Shown in pieces: positions 5,079 to 10,547 of a stretch of DNA of 12,761 nt. This DNA comes from JBEKYH01 sp049511115 (GTDB lineage Bacteria; Planctomycetota; Phycisphaerae; Tepidisphaerales; Tepidisphaeraceae): positions 1 to 12,761 of the forward strand of contig JBEKYH010000094.1 of the NCBI GenBank assembly GCA_049511115.1, given 5' to 3'. Under the pieces are notes generated by a model that was given only the letters and a program-made list of their open reading frames with translations, made no database searches and had not been told where the DNA came from. Positions within the stretch are counted from its first letter, which is position 1; every line of letters begins with the position of its first letter. The position numbers and the translations under genes are program-made.

Positions 5079-6536
5079 ATGAACCGTGCGCATAAGACGT
5101 TTCTTTTGACCGTTGCGTCTTTGTTCGTATTCCTTTCGCTTTTGACGGCTTCTGCGCGAGCGCAGACGCCCGCTGGTTCGACCATCACCACTGGTCCCGG
5201 CGACGGACCGGTGCGAATTGGGCGCGTGGAGGACCTGAATTCGGGCGACACCGCCTGGATGCTGGTCAGCGCCGCCCTGGTTCTGATGATGACCGGGCCG
5301 GGGCTGGCGCTCTTCTATGGCGGCCTGGTCCAGCGCAAGAATGTCCTGTCCACCATGATGCACTGCTTCGTCCTGATGGCGCTGGTCAGCGTGGTCTGGG
5401 CGATAGTGGGATATAGCCTCGCCTTTGACGTCGGCACACCTTGGATCGGGGGCTTTCGATTCGCCTTTTTACGTGAAGTCGGCAACGCCCCCTGCGAATA
5501 TGCCCGCACCATTCCGCACAGCACCTGGATGGTCTACCAGATGATGTTCGCCGTGATCACGCCGGCTTTGATCTGCGGCGCCTACGCCGAACGCATGAAA
5601 TTCAGCAGCATGTTGATCTTTTCTCTCGTCTGGCTGCTGGCGGTCTATTGCCCGATGGCCCACATGGTCTGGGGCAAGGGCGGCATGTTCAATGCATGGA
5701 TGGGCGGAACGATTCCCACCATGGATTTTGCCGGCGGGACCGTGGTGCACATCAGCTCGGGCGTCTCAGCCCTGGTTTGTGCCCTGATGCTGGGCCGCCG
5801 TCGCGGATACGGCAGAACGCCGATGCCGCCGCACAGCGTGGTGCTTTCTGTCATCGGCGCCGCGATGCTCTGGGTCGGTTGGTTTGGCTTTAATGCCGGC
5901 AGCGCCCTCAGCGCCGGCGGACTGGCCAGCACGGCATTCGTCAACACCCACCTGGCCGCTTCGGCCGGTGCGCTGGCCTGGGCCGGAGTCGAGTGGATTA
6001 AAAACGGCAAGCCGACTGTCCTGGGCGCGATTTCCGGCGCCGTCGCGGGGTTGGTGGCCATCACCCCCGCTTCTGGCTACACCCTGCCGATGTATGCCCT
6101 CCTCATCGGCGTGGCCGCCGGACTGTTCTGCTTCTTTTCCGCGACCGAGATCAAGCACCTCTTCGGCTACGACGACACCCTCGACGCTTTCGGCGTCCAC
6201 GGCGCCGGCGGAACCCTGGGCGCGATCCTCACCGGCGTGTTCGCCGTGTGCGCCGTCAATTGCCCCCCCGGGCTGGATATCGCCGGCAAACTTGGCCTCG
6301 TCGAAGGCAATTGGCATCCAGTCGTGAATCAGCTCCGAGCGGTCGCCCTGACGTGGCTCCTCTCGGCCGCCGTCTCCGCGGCGATCCTCGGCCTCCTCAA
6401 AGTAACCTTCGGCCTGCGCGTGCCCGAAGCCGACGAATTCGAGGGCCTGGACCTGAGCCAGCACGGCGAGGCGGGGTACAATATGGAGGATGCTCTGACG
6501 ACGGCGATTGAGGAGGAGGGCGTGGGGCGGAGGTGA
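5079..6536 (+). CDS. amt: Ammonium transporter, Amt/MEP/Rh family
   Basis: The protein passes ammonium across the cytoplasmic membrane as a trimeric channel. Residues 1-28 are a signal peptide (hydrophobic 8-24, cleavage likely after ASARA), as in other Amt proteins with eleven helices. Helix 1 holds MTGPGLALFYGGLVQRKN (71-88). The pore twin histidines are His224 (GTVVHISSG) and His374 (FGVHGAGG); the gate region has FAVITPAL (157-164), and WFGFNAGSALS (268-278) carries the pore Ser. The cytoplasmic tail EGLDLSQHGEAGYNMED (455-471) is the conserved segment touched by PII proteins, so regulation by a GlnK-like protein is expected, but no such gene is seen here. GAGG sits only 2 bases before the ATG, with GAAGG 11 bases before; either may serve. 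The next gene downstream is convergent, so amt is likely monocistronic. Confidence 0.96.
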   Translation: MNRAHKTFLLTVASLFVFLSLLTASARAQTPAGSTITTGPGDGPVRIGRVEDLNSGDTAWMLVSAALVLMMTGPGLALFYGGLVQRKNVLSTMMHCFVLMALVSVVWAIVGYSLAFDVGTPWIGGFRFAFLREVGNAPCEYARTIPHSTWMVYQMMFAVITPALICGAYAERMKFSSMLIFSLVWLLAVYCPMAHMVWGKGGMFNAWMGGTIPTMDFAGGTVVHISSGVSALVCALMLGRRRGYGRTPMPPHSVVLSVIGAAMLWVGWFGFNAGSALSAGGLASTAFVNTHLAASAGALAWAGVEWIKNGKPTVLGAISGAVAGLVAITPASGYTLPMYALLIGVAAGLFCFFSATEIKHLFGYDDTLDAFGVHGAGGTLGAILTGVFAVCAVNCPPGLDIAGKLGLVEGNWHPVVNQLRAVALTWLLSAAVSAAILGLLKVTFGLRVPEADEFEGLDLSQHGEAGYNMEDALTTAIEEEGVGRR

Positions 6537-6653
6537 GGGCGGGGCGACGAGAATGTAGGCCTTGCCATGTCAAACAAGCGGACAGCGGTCACCCGTTTCA
6601 AAAACCGGCGGACGCTGACAAACGACTTCGAAAGACTTTCTCGCACGCGCAGC

Positions 6654-6875
6654 TTACTTCCAGCCCATGACGGCGGTTACAACGGGGAAAACTTGGACGG
6701 CACCAACAATCGTAATGAGTGAACCCAGCAGATAATGGAAGGCCAAGGTACTGCTCTTTCCCTTCGCCAAGCGGGTTGTGTGAATCATTCTGGCGCAAAA
6801 AATGTAGAATATCCCGCACACCAACGGGATGCCACCGTTCACGAGCGCTGCGATTTGCGGAGCCGTCAGAGCCAT
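6654..6875 (-). CDS. Small two-helix membrane protein, function unknown
   Basis: The 73 residues carry two hydrophobic segments, about 8-27 (ALVNGGIPLVCGIFYIFCA) and 44-68 (FHYLLGSLITIVGAVQVFPV), joined by a short Lys-rich cytoplasmic-type loop (33-41), with almost no other sequence. The regular membrane pattern argues that this is a real gene and not chance, although no family is recognised. It converges with amt, 117 bases away, and that gap shows nothing of note. A weak promoter (6885-6912) precedes it with nearly no leader, and no ribosome binding site is clear. Confidence 0.55.
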   Translation of the reverse strand: MALTAPQIAALVNGGIPLVCGIFYIFCARMIHTTRLAKGKSSTLAFHYLLGSLITIVGAVQVFPVVTAVMGWK

Positions 6876-6884
6876 GGCGAATTA

Positions 6885-6912
6885 ATCGTATTCTTGCAAT
6901 ATAAAAGTGCAA
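6885..6912 (-). promoter_or_regulatory. Weak promoter candidate for the 73-residue membrane protein
   Basis: On the minus strand TTGCAC (6907-6912) and TACGAT (6885-6890) are 16 bases apart, each only a partial match to consensus. Transcription would begin within about 5 bases of the start codon. Confidence 0.25.
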
Positions 6913-6938
6913 ATTCCTCGGCCTGCGGGAATCAGCGT

Positions 6939-6991
6939 GTAGGGTGGGCATCGCCCACCTTCGCGGTGTAGGTGGGCGGTGCCCACCCTAC
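6939..6991. repeat. Near-perfect 21-bp inverted repeat
   Basis: The left arm (6939-6959, GTAGGGTGGGCATCGCCCACC, given as the arm ends GTAGGG and CCCACC) and right arm (6971-6991) are complementary in 20 of 21 positions, the exception allowing a G-U pair; the loop is 11 bases. Repeats built on GTAGGGTGGGC-x-CGCCCACC are widely dispersed in planctomycetes and some cyanobacteria. It separates the 73-residue gene from the zinc-ribbon gene. The rest of 6992-7099 holds nothing I can name. Confidence 0.8.
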
Positions 6992-7099
6992 ATACTTGAC
7001 CGATGTGAGTGGCCGAGCGGCGAAACCTTCCTTGAGCCTCGGCATGCACTACGGTTCCCGTCAAATGGCGAGGCGGCCCTTTTCGTCACTGACCTGATT

Positions 7100-7303
7100 C
7101 TATCCAGACAGCTTGCCTGAGCTTGGGGGCGTTCGCTCCGGCCCCCTTCTTACGATCTCGGGGCGCTGAAAAGAAACCGCACCATTCCACTCGACCAGCG
7201 TCTTTCCGCACGCCGGGCAATCCAAGGAGTCTTTATCCCGCATTATGTAGGTCACTTTGACGACCTCAATCAAACTGCCGCAATACTCGCACGCTATTCG
7301 CAT
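7100..7303 (-). CDS. Small zinc-ribbon protein
   Basis: The 67 residues begin MRIACEYCGSLIEVVKVTYI and hold two CxxC knuckles, Cys5-Cys8 and Cys29-Cys32, separated by 20 residues, which predicts one zinc site of the ribbon type. The tail after residue 48 is Arg/Pro-rich and may contact nucleic acid. Such short proteins are often helpers of transcription or translation or come from phages; I cannot choose. The frame extends upstream to a TTG at 7381, but similarity to zinc ribbons starts at the ATG at 7303, so I prefer that. A purine run GGGGG lies 4 bases before it. It is 155 bases from the unknown 215-residue gene upstream on the same strand, so shared transcription is possible but not shown. 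Confidence 0.6.
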   Translation of the reverse strand: MRIACEYCGSLIEVVKVTYIMRDKDSLDCPACGKTLVEWNGAVSFQRPEIVRRGPERTPPSSGKLSG

Positions 7304-7458
7304 AAGGCCCCCGGGTAGTTGGTCGGGCGGCTTAACCGATACGCCGCAGGGAATCGACAACAACCAGATCAATCTCGACAAAGAATCGCGGGCCCAACGG
7401 ACGACATGAAGCGGGCCGGTTCGAGCCGTCTACCCGAAATGGTTGCATAACGGGAACC

Positions 7459-8106
7459 TCAGCTCCCGATCACGTCGTCCCACCCACTGGGTGGTGTCGG
7501 AATCTTCCCGATCTTTAGCCTTAATCCCAGGACTCGGTTGAAAACCTCCGCACAAGCGATATGGATTTCCATAAGGACCTGCACTGGAAGTCCCGCTGAA
7601 ACAAGAGCCTCTCGCCGAAAATTCGGGTCAGGCACGTTGTCGAGGATGTATCGCACAACGCCGGTACTTAGAATGCTTGACCACCTGGCGGAATTTGCTT
7701 GCTCGCTGTCGCATTTGTCGAAATGCTGAAATGAGCTGGCGAACCAATTCACGCCGTCGTTGGCGCGTGCCCGGTCTCCGTCAGCTATTCGCAGGCAGAA
7801 TTCCCTGATCCGATAGTCCCAAATCTCGACCATGTCTTTCCGAAAGCTGAAAGGGGCTGTGTGGAGTTGGATTGATCGTCGTTCGCACCACATGTAGAAG
7901 CAATTCAGTCGAGCGATAGGAACATTACCGCCTAGGACTGCCTTGGCATACTTCGCAAGCGGACACGAAGGCAGTCGACCTGCCACGTCAACGCTCGCGG
8001 TGTCCACGGCTCGGGCGAGCATCTCTCCGGTGATTTTCGTTTGTCCGCCGAGCAATTGACTCGGTGCTCCTTTGCAATACCTACTGATTCGCGACGGCGA
8101 TGCCAC
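7459..8106 (-). CDS. Protein of unknown function downstream of the HEPN gene
   Basis: I recognise no family. The 215 residues look soluble and mainly helical, with amphipathic stretches at about 64-77, 90-110 and 172-200, scattered Trp (73, 94, 119, 142, 208) and five Cys, but no metal knuckle, P-loop or nuclease motif that I can see. No signal peptide or membrane segment. The longest form begins at GTG 8106 and overlaps the HEPN gene by 26 bases. TTG 8055 has AAAGGAG 11 bases upstream and may be the true start, leaving a 25-base gap; ATG 8022 is also possible. Either way it is arranged as the partner of the HEPN protein. It could be an antitoxin, an effector or a sensor; sequence does not tell. 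Confidence 0.68.
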   Translation of the reverse strand: MASPSRISRYCKGAPSQLLGGQTKITGEMLARAVDTASVDVAGRLPSCPLAKYAKAVLGGNVPIARLNCFYMWCERRSIQLHTAPFSFRKDMVEIWDYRIREFCLRIADGDRARANDGVNWFASSFQHFDKCDSEQANSARWSSILSTGVVRYILDNVPDPNFRREALVSAGLPVQVLMEIHIACAEVFNRVLGLRLKIGKIPTPPSGWDDVIGS

Positions 8107-9097
8107 CTTTGAAGTCCAGCGTCGTGCCGCGCATCAATATGTGGTCGGGCCAAAGAATGTACTCCGGCCACTCAGTGCGCAATTCTTCCACGCTGGGCAC
8201 GAAGGATGATAAAGCACAGTTAAGGCCTGCTGATAAAAAGGCCGCGATGATTTCCGCCGTCTCCTTTATGCCATGAATAGCGGGAATGGTAACGCAAATC
8301 GCATCACCGTCCGCAGGAAGCATGATGTGAATGATGTCCTTATGCAAGGATTTGGTAGCCACATAGAAATCCTTGATGTTTATCTTCTTATCAAAGGCGG
8401 GCTGGATCACAAGGCAATAGATTACGCCCTCAAGCGAATTTGGTTGGTAAATCATGTGCGTCAACAGTTCGAGGCGAGCGTGAAGGCGCGGCTGCATCCT
8501 ATGCGGAGGCGGGGCGTAAAGCCATCCGTTGTCGGGTCGGTGTAGTTCGATGCCATAACCGATGGTTGGCCACACTTGCTCAAGATGAGTCGCAACCGGA
8601 TCAGCTTCTCCGGCTTTTCCTGCCATATACCGACTGCAAAAGCGTCTTATCCCGGATTCCATGTCATGTAAGAACAATTCTAAGCGCGCCTCGTCTTGCG
8701 CGTGGGGTTCGCGGAAGTGTGCAACGCGATTGCGAATGGTTTTGACCTCTTCTATGCGAACGAAAGTATTTTTTTCGGGTGGGAAATATGGCTCGAAGAT
8801 CGGCCAAAGGTTGGGGTCTGAGATTACTGCCCATAATTCACCAAAGGTTAGGTACGATACCGCCGCTTGGTGAGGCGTAGCCATGTGGTGCAGGCGCTTA
8901 TCTTTAGGCTGAGAATTCGGCGGCCAGTTGTTCACGTGGGACTTGATGGGCTGCTCCCAATCGGGCCTTGCGGCGCGAAGCTCGACATAGGCAAATAGGC
9001 GGAGCCATGTCTCAAGTTGCCACGCCATATGGAAAATGCGCATCGCCGAACGGGGAACGGGGTCATCCAAAGAGGTGTTTCTGTTGTCTATCGCCAC
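8081..9097 (-). CDS. Swt1-like HEPN-domain protein
   Basis: HEPN domains are small helical bundles, often metal-independent RNases in toxin-antitoxin and phage-defence systems. Residues 19-155 fit the Swt1-type HEPN pattern: an N-terminal helix AMRIFHMAWQLETWLRLFAY (18-37), YLTFGELWAVI (82-92), and EEVKTIRNRVAHFREP (116-131) with the diagnostic R-x4-H as Arg122 and His127. The C-terminal half (about 175-338) is not recognised; it mixes helix and strand and ends in a Trp/Ile-rich segment. The start is GTG 9097, with AAAGG 6 bases upstream on the minus strand, overlapping a small frame that ends at 9088. Its end overlaps the next gene. RNase activity is inferred from the motif only; some HEPN proteins bind nucleic acid or nucleotide without cutting. 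Confidence 0.8.
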   Translation of the reverse strand: MAIDNRNTSLDDPVPRSAMRIFHMAWQLETWLRLFAYVELRAARPDWEQPIKSHVNNWPPNSQPKDKRLHHMATPHQAAVSYLTFGELWAVISDPNLWPIFEPYFPPEKNTFVRIEEVKTIRNRVAHFREPHAQDEARLELFLHDMESGIRRFCSRYMAGKAGEADPVATHLEQVWPTIGYGIELHRPDNGWLYAPPPHRMQPRLHARLELLTHMIYQPNSLEGVIYCLVIQPAFDKKINIKDFYVATKSLHKDIIHIMLPADGDAICVTIPAIHGIKETAEIIAAFLSAGLNCALSSFVPSVEELRTEWPEYILWPDHILMRGTTLDFKGGIAVANQ

Positions 9098-9394
9098 ATT
9101 AAGCCTTTGCCCACATCTTTGATCCCCACGGGCCGCTCGTCAATACGAAGAAGTTCAAAGATGGCATGTTCGTTGTCGGGCCAGCCGTTGATCGGAGTCC
9201 GCCGCACCAATCGTGCCCGTGGAGCAAAAAACGGGTCGGTCGCAAGCACACCGTTTGTTGAACATTCAACAAATCCGCGAAACTTCCCACGCGCCTCTCG
9301 AAGGCCGGTATCATCCCCACAGTGGCCGCCGCAGCCCATTTCTGGCTACGTACGGGTCTTGAATATTCCACGCATGTAGATAGAGGAGCGGCAT
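9088..9394 (-). pseudogene. Small frameshifted reading frame ahead of the HEPN gene
   Basis: From ATG 9394, which has AGGA 7 bases upstream, the frame reads MPLLYLHAWNIQDPYVARNG and then ends at a TGA at 9311. One base on, a second frame (ATG 9339) runs on the same strand to a TAG at 9088, ending in a protein-like stretch AIFELLRIDERPVGIKDVGK. Joined near 9311-9340 the two would give one protein of about 100 residues whose stop overlaps the HEPN start by 10 bases. This suggests a single gene with a one-base shift: a decayed gene, a sequencing error, or much less likely a programmed frameshift. No family is recognised. It may also be noncoding, since other frames here are open too. Confidence 0.35.
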
Positions 9395-9423
9395 GATGCA
9401 TTCCTGCCCCGAGTTCGAGCAAA

Positions 9424-9471
9424 GGGCCTGCCCTGAGCATCGTCGAAGGGCCTGCCCTGATCTTCCTCGAA
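9424..9471. repeat. 24-bp tandem duplication of the CCTGCCCTGAGC repeat
   Basis: Two copies, 9424-9447 and 9448-9471, share GGGCCTGCCCTGA at the start and TCGAA at the end and differ in the middle. Another copy is at 9898-9919. Repeats with CCTGCCCTGAGC-x-GTCGAAGGG are very widespread between genes in many GC-rich bacteria and metagenome contigs. Confidence 0.75.
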
Positions 9472-9558
9472 AGGAACCCCATGCCCCCCTGAACCGAAAG
9501 AAGCTTCTTGTTCGCCGCGCCGCGACCCGCAGAGAAATTTTTTTCTCCCTCGGTTTGG

Positions 9559-9610
9559 TTTTCTCAGCGTCTCCGTGTCTCGGCGTTCGACCGTTCTTCT
9601 CCGTGCCTCC
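9559..9610. repeat. CGGAGAC-type dispersed repeat
   Basis: Read on the minus strand, short units GGAGGCACGGAGA, CCGAGACACGGAGAC and GCTGAGAAAAC follow each other with only slight change. The same style of repeat is common in planctomycete and related intergenic DNA. Assigned by pattern and memory, not by alignment. Confidence 0.45.
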
Positions 9611-9627
9611 AGTTGAAAGTCCCCAGC

Positions 9628-9655
9628 CTTTTCGCCGCTTCGTCGCGGCGAAAAG
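9628..9655. repeat. Perfect 11-bp hairpin
   Basis: CTTTTCGCCGC (9628-9638) and GCGGCGAAAAG (9645-9655) are perfectly complementary around a 6-base loop TTCGTC. Neither strand has a T run directly after the stem, so it is not a standard terminator. Confidence 0.65.
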
Positions 9656-9897
9656 AATCGGGCCGGCGCCCGCATGTGGTGCTTTTAGTCCGCCAGTGAA
9701 GCACCCCGCCTTCGTCCAACAGTTGGCAATTCCACCCAAGCCAAAATCGAATTGCCGCGAAGGCGATAGTTTTCACACATACGCCAGGCTCTCATCCACC
9801 ACCGATCGCGACGAGAGCTTCCTGAGCGTTTTGCGCCGGTTCTGTCACGTTCCTTACCGACCTCCTTCAAACGTCCGCGAGATCTGATCGGCTCGCT

Positions 9898-9919
9898 GGC
9901 CTGCCCTGAGCTTGTCGAA
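9898..9919. repeat. Third copy of the CCTGCCCTGAGC repeat
   Basis: GGCCTGCCCTGAGC followed by TTGTCGAA matches the classic form of this repeat more closely than the tandem pair at 9424-9471, from which it differs by one base of length and a few substitutions. Confidence 0.75.
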
Positions 9920-10061
9920 GGGGCACGGGGGTCGGCCATCCGGGGAAGATGGGATTGGAATGTTTGCGACAGGACGAGGACCTTCCGATATGCCTGCATC
10001 CGATAAGCGGCCGCAGGCCGGCGACTGCATTGCCGTCTTTCGCCGGTTCGAAGAGAAAGGC

Positions 10062-10179
10062 AAAATGCCTTTTCACCGCGAAGGCGCGAAGAACGCGAAG
10101 CAGATCAAGAAAAATAAATCAGCTTTCTTGATTTGAATTCTTGGCGTTCTTGGCGTCTTGGCGGTGAAAAATGCATTTT
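10062..10179. repeat. 118-bp imperfect inverted repeat (MITE-like element)
   Basis: The left arm (about 10062-10112) reads AAAATGC, TTTTCACCGCGAAGGCGCG, AAGAACGCGAAG, ATCAAGAAA; the right arm (about 10124-10179) reads back as AAAATGCATTTTTCACCGC, CAAGACGCCAAGAACGCC, ATCAAGAAA. Most positions pair, so it can fold into one long hairpin around an AT-rich loop. It belongs to the GCGAAGAACGCGAAG / GCCAAGAACGCCAAG class of dispersed repeats. No transposase is encoded; a non-autonomous element or a large REP-like hairpin would both fit. Confidence 0.7.
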
Positions 10180-10416
10180 CTTTTTCATCGGAAGAGCTCC
10201 CGACTACGGTCCGGGGTTCATACCCAAAAGCTCACTCCGGCGATTCGAACCCGCCGGTTGTGACTATTGCCGGGATAAAGACCGCTCCCGTTTCCTCGCC
10301 GTCTGCGGCAGCGGAAGTCCCGGCTGAGACAATGCCCAGAATCCCGTTCGGCGAAATCCCCCGAAGACCGCGCAATAGCCGGGTCTACTGCTCTACTGTT
10401 CCACCGCTCCCCCTCC

Positions 10417-10448
10417 TTCACACATTCACCCCTTCACACTTTCACACC
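10417..10448. repeat. 8-bp tandem repeat, four copies of TTCACAYY-type
   Basis: TTCACACA, TTCACCCC, TTCACACT and TTCACACC follow head to tail. The array lies within a pyrimidine-rich stretch (about 10385-10475), roughly 100 bases before the GH28 start. Confidence 0.65.
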
Positions 10449-10534
10449 CGTCTTTCAACTTTTTCCCTGCCGTGTGTATGAAGGAGAAGCGATTCTCAGA
10501 GTTTTCTCATTGTAATACCGGCCCAAGCGGGGCG

Positions 10535-10539
10535 AAGGA
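10535..10539 (+). promoter_or_regulatory. Ribosome binding site of the GH28-like gene
   Basis: AAGGA stands 8 bases before the ATG at 10548, deciding that start; the signal peptide follows at once. Confidence 0.6.
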
Positions 10540-10547
10540 ATAGAAAC

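Larger units (their letters stand above)
9395..10547. other. Gene-free, repeat-rich stretch
   Basis: I find no convincing gene in these 1153 bases. Open frames on both strands are translations of repeats, with telltale strings such as TSSGQA and FDKLRAGQ. The stretch holds a 24-bp tandem duplication, a single copy of the same repeat, a CGGAGAC-type repeat, an 11-bp perfect hairpin, a 118-bp inverted repeat and an 8-bp tandem array, listed separately. It may be a place where dispersed elements pile up between the minus-strand genes and the GH28 gene. The GH28 promoter must lie in the last part, but no clear boxes are visible. Confidence 0.6.

Noticed and set aside
7304..7381. 26-codon extension of the zinc-ribbon protein from TTG 7381
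   Set aside because: The start is a TTG without a clear ribosome binding site; the ATG at 7303 begins right at the zinc-ribbon.
9628..9655. Terminator for the minus-strand or plus-strand genes
   Set aside because: No T run directly follows the stem on either strand and no gene ends close to it.
9393..9887. 164-codon open frame on the plus strand
   Set aside because: It reads through the 24-bp tandem repeat and the CGGAGAC-type repeat, has no ribosome binding site and no protein-like pattern.
10237..10257. tRNA T-loop-like motif: CCGGCG and CGCCGG around GATTCGAACC (minus strand GGTTCGAATC)
   Set aside because: The loop is 9 bases rather than 7 with a proper closing stem, and no acceptor, D or anticodon arm can be formed around it.
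9395..10547. CRISPR array in the repeat-rich stretch
   Set aside because: Repeats are unequal, of several kinds and without regular spacers, and no cas gene is near.
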